The notes under the pieces were generated by a model. The model made no database searches, was not told where the DNA came from, and saw only the letters and a list, made by a program, of their open reading frames with translations. Shown here piece by piece: positions 19,069-27,539 of a stretch of DNA of 28,841 bases. A program made the translations under genes and the position numbers. Each line of letters opens with the position of its first letter. Position 1 is the stretch's first letter. Source of the DNA: Brachionus plicatilis (taxonomy: Eukaryota; Rotifera; Eurotatoria; Ploima; Brachionidae); assembly GCA_010279815.1 (NCBI GenBank), contig QEOQ01000043.1, forward strand, positions 23,211 to 52,051. The letters are read 5' to 3'.

Positions 19069-19803
19069 ATGACACTATATGGTCATTCAGGCGATATTTA
19101 TTCTCTTGCAGTTCTTCAAAACGGTGATTTGGTAAGTGGATCAGATGATAAAGAAATTAAAATATGGAATCTAATTAATGGAACAATAAGAATGACATTA
19201 AATGGTCATTCAGGGGCTGTTTGGTCACTTGCAGTTCTTCAAAATGGTGATTTGGCAAGTGGATCAGCTGATAATGAAATTAAAATATGGAATCTAATTA
19301 ATGGAACAGAAATAATGACATTTAACGGTCATTCAGGGGCTGTTTATTCACTTGCAGTTCTTCAAAACGGTGATTTGGTAAGTGGATCAGATGATAAAGA
19401 AATTAAAATATGGAATCTAATTAATGGAACAATAAGAATGACACTAAAAAATGATCATTCAGGTTGGGCAAGATCACTTGATGTTCTTCAAAACGGTGAC
19501 TTTGTTAGTGGATTGACGGACAATACAAATAAAATATGGAATTTAGTTGATGGAACACAAAAAATGACATTGAAAGGTCATTCAGGTTGGGTTAGATCGT
19601 TTGTAGTACTTAAAAACGGTGATTTAGTAAGCGCATCAGATGATAAAACAATTAAAATATGGAATTTAATAGATGAAAATGAAAAAATTACTCTGAATTG
19701 TCACTCTGGTCCTGTGTTCTCAATTGTAGATCTACAAAATGGTGATTTTGCAAGTGGATCAAGAGATAAAACAATTAAAATATGGAGCTATTTGGTTGAT
19801 TAA
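19069..19803 (+). CDS. WD40-repeat protein, six blades, intact
   Basis: From the first in-frame ATG (19069) an uninterrupted frame of 244 codons to TAA (19801-19803). Open reading continues upstream to 19027, where TAA (19024-19026) closes it, so a spliced 5' exon is possible. Six units of 41 codons follow the consensus GHSGxVxSLAVLQNGDLxSG then SxDxxIKIWNLINGT; unit 4 has one extra codon (KNDHSG). The first blade-pair unit and the third are nearly identical at DNA level, showing recent internal duplication. Six blades plus flanking residues could close a small propeller. Such propellers bind proteins; the partner is unknown. All Trp codons are TGG, unlike the pseudogene at 1190-2044. A signal-bearing exon at 18708-18941 may belong to it. 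Confidence 0.88.
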   Translation: MTLYGHSGDIYSLAVLQNGDLVSGSDDKEIKIWNLINGTIRMTLNGHSGAVWSLAVLQNGDLASGSADNEIKIWNLINGTEIMTFNGHSGAVYSLAVLQNGDLVSGSDDKEIKIWNLINGTIRMTLKNDHSGWARSLDVLQNGDFVSGLTDNTNKIWNLVDGTQKMTLKGHSGWVRSFVVLKNGDLVSASDDKTIKIWNLIDENEKITLNCHSGPVFSIVDLQNGDFASGSRDKTIKIWSYLVD

Positions 19804-20030
19804 TTTTTGATAATCATATTAAGTATATAAACCCTAATTATTTAAGATTTTATCATGTTTTTTTTCGGTTTTCTTTTAGTTTAATTATTTTTCTAGAGTG
19901 TTACCTTACAAAAATTAAAAAATATTATTTTTATAATTTTTCTACCCAATAAAATTTAAAAAAATGGTTTTTTCGTATTTTTTTAAATTTTGTATTATTT
20001 ATATTTGAAAATTATTCGTTTAAAGAATTG
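19804..20030. other. 3' flank of the WD40 gene
   Basis: AT-rich; a candidate AATAAA lies at 19948-19953. No other feature. Confidence 0.35.
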
Positions 20031-20255
20031 ATCGAAGGTTCAAAAAGTAAACCACCAATTTTAGTAGAACTTTATTGTGATCAAGACAAAAAAAATGTTC
20101 TGACGACGGCTAGGAGGCTTCATTTAATTAATGAGAAATAGAGTCCTTTTCAACGCCTTCTGACTGAGGCCGAGAAAGTATTCGAAAAATTACTAAGAGA
20201 ACAGAAAAGCAAATTGAATGAGATCGAAGGGAATGATCAAACTGGACATAATTAA
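20031..20255 (+). pseudogene. LINE ORF1-like protein fragment
   Basis: The plus-strand reading IEGSKSKPPILVELYCDQDK then NVLTTARRLHLINEK reaches TAG. One frame over it continues SPFQRLLTEAEKVFEKLL and REQKSKLNEIEGNDQTGHN to TAA (20253-20255). The layout (a KPPI-beta strand, KxxVLxxARxL helix, then LTxAExxxxxxLRxxxxxxN) matches the region before the endonuclease in non-LTR retrotransposon proteins. The frameshift and truncation mark it as dead. The assignment rests on motif order only. Confidence 0.55.
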
Positions 20256-21442
20256 TGGTGAAATTTTCAGATAAAAGAAGATGACTAAAATAAAAACAGC
20301 TTCGGAATGAAAAATTAAAACGATTAATCTCAAACACAAAATGTTTTTTTTTAAGATCAAATAATCAGAAGTCCAATATTTTTTTTTACAATAACTCATA
20401 CAGTAATAACACAAACGACACTTTTTTTGTCCACAAATTAGAGTGTTGTAAAAGCGTTTATTTATTAATTGCCTGGACTATCCTTCTAAATATGTTAAAT
20501 CCTTAATAGAATTTATAAATTCTAATTCTAATGGTTTTTTTTATATTTACAAAGTTTGAAATGATCTCCTTAGTGTTAATTTCAGTATTAGATAAGAAAA
20601 AGTAGTAATCGATCGGCTTAAATAGAATTTTTTATCTTTCTTCGATTTTTTTAAATAGCTTTATGTTCGACTTTTTTTTCTTTTTTTATGTTGAATTGAC
20701 TTTGAAAACGATGGAAGAATAATAAAAATTTGAAAAACTGGACGGGAGATTTTTATAATTTTTAATTAACAAAATGCGAATATCATCAAAATGTCAAAGG
20801 CAAATTTTTTAAAATTCAAAATTTTGTAGGTCTGTCCTGAACCAGAAGTTTATCAAACTCTAAGTGATAATTGTCATTTAACTCAAAGACTTTGTAATTA
20901 GATAATTTTATGAATTCCAAGCTGTCTAAAGCTATTTTTTATTTAAATATTGCATCCAAAACATCGATTTGTTTTGAGGTACAATATTTTACGCTACCAT
21001 AGAAAAAATCAAAATAAATTATAAAATTTTGAATCCAAATATGAAAAATTTGAATCTGAAAGTTTTTATTTTTAACAACTATATTTAAAAAATACTTTTC
21101 AGTTTTTTATTGGTTGTATTGGAGTTAAAATCTTCGCCGTGTTATAAGATTTGTATACGAGTTTGGGAGGAGTTTCTGTGTTTTATTGTCGAATTATCTA
21201 AAATTAATATATATTGCTTAGTAGTTGATTAATTAAAAAAAGTGCGAATTTAATTTGATTAATTTTTTGAATTTTTTTATCAAAAAGCGTACAATATTGT
21301 TGACGTGCGGTCAACGACTTGTTGGTGCTCATAATAAAAGAGTTAAAAGTGCTTTTTGAAGAATTTATTAATATGTCTTATGAAATTTAAGTTTATGAAT
21401 ACACATTTACATTTATCTTAAAGTCTTGTTCTATTTATACGA
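20256..21442. other. AT-rich intergenic region
   Basis: No supported gene. The minus-strand frames at 20128-20414 are antisense to the LINE fragment and its flank. About 21075-21125 shares around 50 bp (tttaaaaaatacttttcag, ttttttattggttgtattgg) with 24260-24310. Confidence 0.45.
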
Positions 21443-21450
21443 AGAGTATT
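21443..21450. repeat. Target-site duplication, left copy (agagtatt)
   Basis: The 8-mer agagtatt abuts the left terminal inverted repeat and recurs at 22362-22369 abutting the right one. Confidence 0.8.
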
Positions 21451-22361
21451 GGGCTCACGGTTTTTCCACAACAATTTCACACCTGGATGGTTTTCAGCAA
21501 TTGTGTTATATTTTTTTTAATTTATCTAACCGAAAAAAAAGGTGGAGAAGGAAGTGTGAAAAAATAAAAAAAAATGTGACAACGTTGTTGAAAACCTTAT
21601 AATTTTAATAAATATTAATAATTTATATAAAATTATCCTAATTAAATTGAAATAATGAATTATTGCAATTGGTGATAATTTTGATAAAAAAAAATAGTTT
21701 GATCAACACGTGTTAATAAACACTTATCGAAATTGTTTGTATCATTCGATTTCAACTGCAATTAGCGGAAACGAAGATTTATGGAAAGATATCAAACTTG
21801 GCATTGTATTTATGTTTTTTGAGTATGAAGACTTTTTCAAATTATTGTCAAGAGCTATTGGTTTGGATTCAAGTTTTGAAGAAATCGTGGAAAATTCATC
21901 AACTACATCAACTATTGGTGTTTTTGGAAGAAGTATCAATTTGTTTGCAATAAGTTTGTTGTTAAAGAGAGCAATTTATGTTTACGAAATTGGCCAATGG
22001 TCATTTGTTTCAGATATTCTTCGTCAAAATAATTGGCCTATCTATTTATCATCAAATAATGCTCATTGAACCCCTATTATTCCTTTCAATAATCCTTTTT
22101 TTATTTCCTTTTCCGAATGAAAATCATTTGGCCCATTTCAAGCATAATTTACCTAATTTGCAATTTAATTTAGATTGAATAATTATTTTTTTTTGATTGG
22201 TTTTTTTTTTAAATATTATTTAGCAAATAACAATTTAGAATAATAAATTATAATTTTTAAATATTTCCGTTGTATAAAACCTATTTCACACTTATCTTAT
22301 CTTTTTTACCGATTTTATTTTCCGCCGGTATCACAAAGCGTTGTGGAAAAACCCCTAGGCC
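21451..22361. mobile_element. 911-bp TIR element carrying an OTU-like coding region
   Basis: The left end GGGCTCACGGTTTTTCCACA and the reverse complement of the right end GGCCTAGGGGTTTTTCCACA align without gaps. Eighteen of the first 22 bases match, and similarity trails through the next 15. Both ends abut an exact 8-bp duplication (agagtatt). Further copies of the terminal word sit just inside (ggttttcagcaattgtg at about 21491, gttgttgaaaacc at about 21583). No transposase is present. An 8-bp target duplication with GG-starting ends suits the MULE or hAT superfamilies; TIR variation leaves the choice open. The cargo is an OTU-protease-like frame at 21698-22069. Confidence 0.8.
21698..22069 (+). 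pseudogene. OTU-domain cysteine protease-like fragment
   Basis: OTU proteases cleave ubiquitin-type chains. Reading from 21698 (no ATG; a stop lies at 21695), the frame contains TYRNCLYHSISTAISGNED, corresponding to the family's DGxCLxxxIS catalytic-Cys block; the Asp-Gly before Asn-Cys is changed to Tyr-Arg. Then follow a central helical region (DLWKDIKLGIV, then EEIVENSS), the core INLFAISLLLKRAIYVYE, GQWSFVSDIL and NNWPIYLSSNNAH, the family's catalytic-His end. TGA (22067-22069) falls right after that His, and the frame beyond still reads TPIIPFNNPF, so the end appears nonsense-truncated. The domain is nearly complete in length but mutated at the catalytic Asp-Gly. It lies inside the 911-bp TIR element as its only cargo. 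A retained enzyme is unlikely; a decayed cargo gene fits best. Confidence 0.78.
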
Positions 22362-22369
22362 AGAGTATT
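22362..22369. repeat. Target-site duplication, right copy (agagtatt)
   Basis: Exact match to 21443-21450, directly after the right terminal repeat. Confidence 0.8.
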
Positions 22370-22570
22370 TCTTATCAGTTATAAATTAGGCTTAGCAACA
22401 TTTCGTATTTTATTCTATTTTATTTTATTAATGAAGTAACAACTACTAGCAACAATTAAGTTACTAACACTTAAACTAAGGACTTTTAATTATTATTTTC
22501 TCCAGAGAGACTATGTAGCATTTCAGCTTCTCATTACTGTGATAAGCCGCTAACAATATTAAGGCAAATA

Positions 22571-22764
22571 CAGTATGTGTCAAAAGTTTAGAAATTGATT
22601 GTTTTAATTATCTTAAAATGTTTATTTGTTGTATTTTACGAAAAATTGAGTGCAAAAGAAAAAAATAAAAGCACTAATTTGTAGAATTTTTTTTTTCTCT
22701 ACAATTTGATATATGACACTCGGCATAAAAATATAATCAACTTTTAAATATTTACAATGAAAAA
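22571..22764 (+). repeat. Left TIR of the Tc1 element
   Basis: 194 bp, ending tttacaatgaaaaa; reverse complement of 23521-23714. Confidence 0.88.
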
Positions 22765-22992
22765 ACTTCCTCCAAAAAATAAAAAATAAAACTCGGTGCA
22801 AAAGTTTAGAAATTCGGGTAATTCAAAAGTTTTAGCAACCATTGCTACCTTTTTTCACACTTTTATGATTAATTCTTAAATAACTTCCAATTTTGAGTAA
22901 ATTTTGCTCTTTAACTTTTTAATTTAAAAACTCTCCAACTCCTCACTTGGTCTCTAATAAACATTACCAAAAAATCTTTAATTTCATAGTGA

Positions 22993-23152
22993 GTGAATCG
23001 TCCGAATTTTAAAAATTTCCATAAAATTTGATTGGTTGGAAAAAATGAAAAATATTGCAATTTTGGAGTGAAAGATTGAATAAATTATTATAATTTTATT
23101 TATATCCAATAAAAAAAAAGGTATTAAGAAAATAAAAATCCGGACGATTTAC
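22993..23152. mobile_element. Possible nested MITE in the Tc1 interior
   Basis: gtgaatcgtccgaatttt (22993-23010) and aaaaatccggacgatttac (23134-23152) form an imperfect inverted pair about 160 bp apart. No coding capacity. It could alternatively be the surviving inner part of an older Tc1 end. Confidence 0.4.
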
Positions 23153-23181
23153 ATTGAATTCACTCAAGATGTTGGCAAAAA

Positions 23182-23490
23182 ATGGGTGAAAAAAATGTGT
23201 CTAGTCCACAAAAATGGGAGATTGTGGTTCTGCTAAAAATTAGAGATAAAAAGCAAAACGAAAAAGCCAAGTTGTCAGGTGTATCTCCAAAATGTGGCTC
23301 TTCAACTAAGAAACGATATGAAGAGACTGGTTCTGTCTCTGATCAAAGCCGTTCTGGTAGACTTTGGAAGCTAACTTTAAGGGATGAAAATTACATTTTT
23401 AGAGTGATTAGAAAAGATCCTACATCTAGTTATCAAAAACTTTCCACTGATTTTAATTTTAAGACCCAGGCGGTTAGGATAAGCAAATAA
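23182..23490 (+). pseudogene. Tc1 transposase, N-terminal DNA-binding part only
   Basis: From ATG 23182 the frame gives SPQKWEIVVLLKIRDKKQN, then KAKLSGVSPKCGSSTKKRY and TGSVSDQSRSGRLWKLTLR, DENYIFRVIRKDPTSSYQKL and LKTQ-like NFKTQAVRISK: the paired helix-turn-helix domain of Tc1 transposases, with the GRP-like linker altered to GRLWK. TAA (23488-23490) interrupts at the SKxTI position. Reading through gives TIMRSLQK before the right TIR begins at 23521. The whole DDE catalytic domain is deleted, so the copy cannot move by itself, although its TIRs could be mobilised in trans. Confidence 0.9.
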
Positions 23491-23520
23491 ACTATTATGA
23501 GGTCTCTCCAAAAAAAAAAA

Positions 23521-23714
23521 TTTTTCATTGTAAATATTTAAAAGTTGATTATATTTTTATGCCGAGTGTCATATATCAAATTGTAGAGAAAAAAAAAATT
23601 CTACAAATTAGTGCTTTTATTTTTTTCTTTTGCACTCAATTTTTCGTAAAATACAACAAATAAACATTTTAAGATAATTAAAACAATCAATTTCTAAACT
23701 TTTGACACATACTG
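23521..23714 (-). repeat. Right TIR of the Tc1 element
   Basis: Reverse complement of the left TIR; ends gacacatactg just before TA at 23715-23716. Confidence 0.88.
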
Positions 23715-23716
23715 TA

Positions 23717-24381
23717 TATAAATTAAATTGATATATTAGCTTTTGAGTAAACTTAAAGAAACGATCTTAGAAAAAACTCAATAATTTCTTTCCAGCTCTA
23801 AAATAGTCAAATGCTTACCAAATTTATTCTAGATATTATTCATGAAAAATGCAAAAAACTTGCCTTCTCCAAATAGTACCCTTTGAAGTTTTCTTATTAA
23901 ATAATTTGCTAAATTCTTTGAACCATTAATTTATAGCTCATTAGTGTGGTAAGCTTAACTAAAGAAAGAAATAGCAAACAAGAAAGCTGAAGAAATATTC
24001 TAACATTATAAAATATTAACAATATATCAATATTAAATTCTCAAGCACTTTGGTAAACTTATTATTTAAACTGATAAACAAATAAAATTTAAGCAATTTA
24101 ATAAAAAAAATTGGAATAAAAATTGTCTAAACTTTTTTAACTAGATGGGAAAAAATCCCCACTCAAGCAGGATTTTTTTTTCAAATAAAAATAAATAATT
24201 TACTAACAAAAATTTGAGATTAATTTCAACTTTGGTCACAAATATTTAAGGGTTCTCAACTATATATAAAAAATACTTTTCAGTTTTTTAATGATTGTTT
24301 TGGAGCAAATTATAGTATTTTTAATTTTTAAAAAATTGTAATATAGATATAGATATAGGCCCTATAGATATTCAACACTGT
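23717..24381. other. AT-rich spacer between the Tc1 element and the Spt6 copy
   Basis: No gene seen. About 24260-24310 resembles 21075-21125. The composition jumps to GC-rich at about 24382; the Spt6 N-terminal third is not present here. Confidence 0.5.
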
Positions 24382-25163
24382 TTGAACACGCACTGTTTGG
24401 CGTCAGTGGAGAGCAACGACTTCAGCTCGCGAATACCAACAACTACTACCAACAACTACTACCTCGACTGTTATCACCACTTTCATTTGCACTACAATTC
24501 GGACTTGGCCGTCTTGAAGGAGCACGAGATGGCGGCAAAACGCGCCAATACCGACCTTGACCTTGACGATTTTAAGTTCACTAAACGAGCTTCCAAAAAA
24601 GACGCGTTCAACTACTGCAAATCGATGGGTCTGGGTCGACTGGCCGCCCGATTCGGCTTGTCTGCCGAAAAGTACGCTTTTCGAGGAGTTTGTGCAAGAG
24701 CCGTTCGAGTCGGTGAAACAAGTGCTGGCCATCAGTAGATACATGGTGGCGATACAGTTTGCCAAAGAGCCGGCTATTCGAGCGTACTTTCGCGATTTGT
24801 ACATGCAGCGTGTATGTGTGAATGTGCGGCCGAGTACCAACCGAGGTCTCAACGAAATAGACGAGACGCACGCTTGCTATCCATTCAAGTACTTGAAAAT
24901 GAAGCCCGTGCGCCAAATAAAGCACGAGGAGTGGCTCAAGCTGTGCCAGGCCGAACAGGACGGTCTGTTGATCGTATCGTTCGAGTGTTCGCCGTTCGAT
25001 CAGTGTCGACCAGATGACAAAGAGGACTGGGACGAGGCAGCGGCACCACCGGCCACTACTCTAGCAGACAATAAATCGGTCACAATAGTCGACAAACGTC
25101 GGTCTAAAGTCGTTCTATCAAAAAGACGAGTTTAGCTACAATGTGGAACAGTGGAATAAGTAA
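24382..25163 (+). pseudogene. SUPT6H: Spt6 pseudogene, part 1 (helical core before YqgF)
   Basis: Spt6 is a histone chaperone and RNA polymerase II elongation factor. The first frame (24382 to about 24690) has DCYHHFHLHYNSDLAVLK and KKDAFNYCKSMGLGRLAARF, both aligned to the region preceding the tex-like core. A frameshift with loss of about 20 residues at about 24685 moves to EEFVQEPFESVKQVL, then ISRYMVAIQFAKEPAIRAYF, YPFKYLKMKPVRQI and EEWLKLCQAEQDGLL. A second frameshift near 25100 leads to LKSFYQKDEFSYNVEQWNK, ended by TAA at 25161-25163. DNA here is about half G+C, versus roughly a quarter in the flanks, with G/C-ending codons quite unlike GCP4. The minus-strand open frames over this segment are shadows of its composition. 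Confidence 0.9.
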
Positions 25164-25475
25164 CGGGCGCTAATTGTGGACGAGATGTGCGGCAAATTTT
25201 TGATGCCCGAGATGGAATGCGAGCTGAAGTCGCGGCTCGCCTCCGACGCCAAACAATACGTGTTCAAACAGTGCTGCGATAAACTCGGGAGCATGTTGAG
25301 CCTGGCGCCCTATTACCCCATCATTGAGTCCATTGACGACGAAGAGGACCGGCTCAGGGTTCTCGCCATCTCTCACAATCAAGAGGACGAACAGCCACAA
25401 GACAATTTTTGTGTCGCGTGTGTGAACAGCGATGGCGCGCTCAATCAATTTATTTATTCACGGAGGACGATTGGG
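25164..25475 (+). pseudogene. SUPT6H: Spt6 pseudogene, part 2 (start of the YqgF-like domain)
   Basis: In the same frame after the stop: VDEMCGKFLMPEMECELKSR, ASDAKQYVFKQCCDKLGSM, LSLAPYYPIIE, then RLRVLAISHNQEDE and NFCVACVNSDGALNQFIYSR, matching Spt6 up to the first strands of its YqgF/RNase H-like domain. Homology stops at 25475 before ggtaaatttt, a donor-like site. About 85 residues of the domain expected next are not found anywhere in 25476-26080, so they are deleted or replaced. Confidence 0.88.
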
Positions 25476-26080
25476 GTAAATTTTGATGTAAAAAACAACA
25501 TAAATATAAAGTGGATTGTCTGATTTTGTCGATGCTAAAATAACTTTACATATATATTAAATATTTTTAAGCTTAATATTGATTTATTTGAATGAATTAA
25601 AAAATTACATTATATTAAATTTTTATTTATTTAAATGCAAATTTTGTAAAATTATAAAAATGTAAAAAAAAAGTATTTAAACAATAAAATTTTATCTACT
25701 ATTCAAGAAACTAATTTCTAAAAAAACTTGTTTTCTTTTTATTTTGTTTTTTTTTAATTTTAATAAAATAGTTTAAATTCAATTCCATTTCTTTATTTTC
25801 TTGAACCATACCTTTTGTTAATAAGCAGCCTTAAAGATTTCGCTTTGGTAAACCAATAACGATTATTAAAAGCGGTTTTTTTTTTACATTTATATCATTT
25901 TTAACTAGTTTTACATTAATCTGAATTTTATATTTTTACCTAAATGTATAAAATAAAACTAACTTAAATGTAAATATTTTAAAATTTAAATTTAGTTTGG
26001 CAACCGTAAGTTGTTATATATATGTAAAAAAAATTGTTACCTCTATTGTTGTGTGTGTTTGAAAAAGTTGCAATTACGGA
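25476..26080. other. AT-rich gap inside the Spt6 copy
   Basis: Starts with a donor-like ggtaaa and returns to GC-rich sequence near 26080. It could be an intron whose neighbouring exon was lost, or an unrecognised insertion. No terminal inverted repeats or target duplication could be matched across it, and no coding region seen. Confidence 0.5.
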
Positions 26081-26628
26081 CACGTGATCATGGCGAGATA
26101 CGTCAAAAGCACGACGACGAAATGCAAAAATTGCCAAGTTGTGTCGAAGTGGCCAAGTTGTGCACAGCGTCCAAAGTGTGCGAGCAAGACTGGCAGGTGA
26201 GTGTGACGACGTTAGCGCGCCATGCCGTGTATTTGGCACGCTATGTCCAAGACCCGATGCTGTGCATGGCCCAGCTGTGCAATCAGAGCCGCGATTTGCT
26301 GGATCTCAAACTGCATCCCATGATGCAGTATGTAATATCGGCGTCGGCCAGTCGCAGCTCGGACGACTCGAGTCAATTGCTCAGACAACTCGAGGTCAAG
26401 TTCATAAATGTGGTGAACGATGTGGGCGTCGATTTGAATCGATGCGACGTGGAGCCGAACAGCAGCGGCGTGCTGCAGTTCGTGTGCGGTCTTGGTCCGC
26501 GCAAGGCCGTTCACATACTCAAGGTGCTGAGAGCTGGGCGGCTCGAGTTGAAAGGTAAATTGACAAACAAAGAGTTGTCCACTTATCCGGTCTTCCCAAT
26601 CGGCTGTGTTTGGTGACCAAGTGTTCGC
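26080..26628 (+). pseudogene. SUPT6H: Spt6 pseudogene, part 3 (end of YqgF region and HhH)
   Basis: GC-rich again. Reads LPSCVEVAKLCTASKVCEQD, LARHAVYLARYVQDPMLCMA, LKLHPMMQYVIS, then EVKFINVVNDVGVDLNRCDV and LQFVCGLGPRKAVHILKVLR, the last being the helix-hairpin-helix signature of Spt6 (QYVCGLGPRK). After RLELKGKL the frame slips near 26590: the continuation LPNRLCLVTKC is in another phase. The fragment is cut at 26628 by the MULE insertion and resumes exactly at 27532 or 27540. The short frame on the other plus phase (26139-26558) and the minus-strand frames are shadows. Confidence 0.92.
26621..26628. repeat. Target-site duplication, left copy (gtgttcgc)
   Basis: Spt6 coding DNA duplicated on both sides of the 26629-27531 element; the partner is 27532-27539. 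Confidence 0.85.
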
Positions 26629-26934
26629 GGCAAAATGTAGATAATTTTACATTTTTACATTTTCATATTTTTAATTTTTTTGTGCAAAAATTCATAAAAT
26701 TTTTATTTTAAATTTTGGTAACTAAATAATTTGGAAGAGTTTTTTTTATTTTCTGAAATATTGTACAAAAGGGCACTATATCATATTATAGAAAATTTTT
26801 TTATAGAAAAGACAATTTTTTTGTCGAAATGTTTTATAGAAAATTAATTTATAGAAATTATTATAGAAAATTTTCATCGAAAATTATTATAGAAAATTTC
26901 TTGCATATTTATACTGAATAGTAATTACGTAAGC

Positions 26935-26958
26935 ATTACTGGAGTTGGCTCCAGTAAT
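26935..26958. repeat. Perfect 10-bp palindrome at the MULE frame start
   Basis: attactggag and ctccagtaat around a ttgg loop, exactly where the residual transposase frame opens. It may mark a deletion junction within the element or a regulatory hairpin. Confidence 0.6.
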
Positions 26959-27346
26959 ACATTATTTTGAAAAGAATTACATTGGCTTTGTCGATCCAGA
27001 ACATAAGAATTGTTCGCGTGTTGTACCAAAATTTCCTCCAAGCTATTGGAATCTTAGGAAACGGATCCAAAAAGGTCTACCTAGGTCAAATAATAGCTTG
27101 GAGGCTTGGCATAAGTCTCTTTCTCAAGATGTTGGATCACATCCAAATGTAAATAAGTTGGCTAAACATTTGAAAAATGAGCAGCATCTAACAGATGTAC
27201 TAATTGAACAAATTAATAGCGGCATAGTTTATCCTCGTGAAAAATCAGAAATTAAAAAAGATAATGAAATTATGTATTTGTTTAGTATTTACAATAGAGA
27301 AAAATTAGCAAATTTTTTTGATAGATTAATTCTTGCTTTAAAATAA
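26945..27346 (+). pseudogene. MULE transposase C-terminal fragment
   Basis: Opens without ATG (TTG at 26945) as APVIHYFEKNYIGFVDPEHK, then FPPSYWNLRKRIQKGLPRSN, NSLEAWHKSLSQDVGSHPNV, NKLAKHLKNEQHLTDVLIEQ and a polar tail to TAA (27344-27346). The block YFExxYIG...PxxxWNxxxRxxxxxPRxNNxLEAWHxSL is the conserved region after the catalytic core of many MULE-family transposases in invertebrates. The DDE core and N-terminus are missing, so the element is non-autonomous. It is AT-rich like the surrounding genome and unlike the Spt6 exons around it. Confidence 0.8.
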
Positions 27347-27531
27347 TTAATTGTTTAATTGTTTTTTTACAGGTTAATTAATACAGGTATATTTCGATGA
27401 TATTTTTCTATAAAATGATTTTTCTTTTCAATAAAATTTTCTACAAAAAATTTTTCTATAAAATGAATAAGTCCCTACAAAAGATCTAAAAATAAGAAAA
27501 TTTAAAAATGTAAAATTATTCTCATTTTGCC

Positions 27532-27539
27532 GTGTTCGC
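27532..27539. repeat. Target-site duplication, right copy (gtgttcgc)
   Basis: Exact repeat of 26621-26628, directly after the right end of the MULE-like element. Confidence 0.85.

Larger units (their letters stand above)
22571..23714. mobile_element. Internally deleted Tc1-type transposon, 194-bp TIRs
   Basis: Arms 22571-22764 and 23521-23714 are near-perfect inverted copies starting CAGTATGTGTCAAAAGTTTA. TA flanks both ends (22569-22570, 23715-23716), the Tc1/mariner target. Only the N-terminal half of a Tc1 transposase remains inside. The left internal part has extra terminus-like words (22795-22816 and 22993-23012 with its partner at 23131-23152), suggesting older insertions nested in it. 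Confidence 0.9.
26629..27531. mobile_element. 903-bp MULE-like element inserted in the Spt6 copy
   Basis: The ends GGCAAAATG...CATTTTGCC extend to terminal inverted repeats of about 45 bp with five mismatches (left aataattttacattttt-type block at 26641-26658, right partner at about 27498-27518). An exact 8-bp duplication gtgttcgc flanks it. Excising the element and one duplication rejoins Spt6 in frame (VTKCS | LGRKMLINCSRF). Inside each end are arrays of a TATAGAAAAT word (about 26788-26898, inverted at about 27398-27470). The internal frame at 26945-27346 is a MULE transposase C-terminal part, consistent with the 8-9 bp target size of that superfamily. Confidence 0.9.

Noticed and set aside
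20128..20414. Two overlapping minus-strand frames
   Set aside because: Antisense to the LINE ORF1-like fragment and its flank; hydrophobic low-complexity output only.
24403..24925. Long minus-strand open frames across the GC-rich block
   Set aside because: They lie antisense to clear Spt6 coding sequence; GC-rich coding DNA with few A/T-rich codons leaves opposite frames open by composition.
25476..26080. A second transposon insertion within the Spt6 copy
   Set aside because: No matching terminal inverted repeats or target duplication could be found at the edges, and about 85 Spt6 residues are missing, so a plain insertion does not explain it.
26139..26558. 139-codon plus-strand frame overlapping the Spt6 HhH region
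   Set aside because: Another phase of the same DNA carries the exact Spt6 motifs; this one has no recognisable feature.
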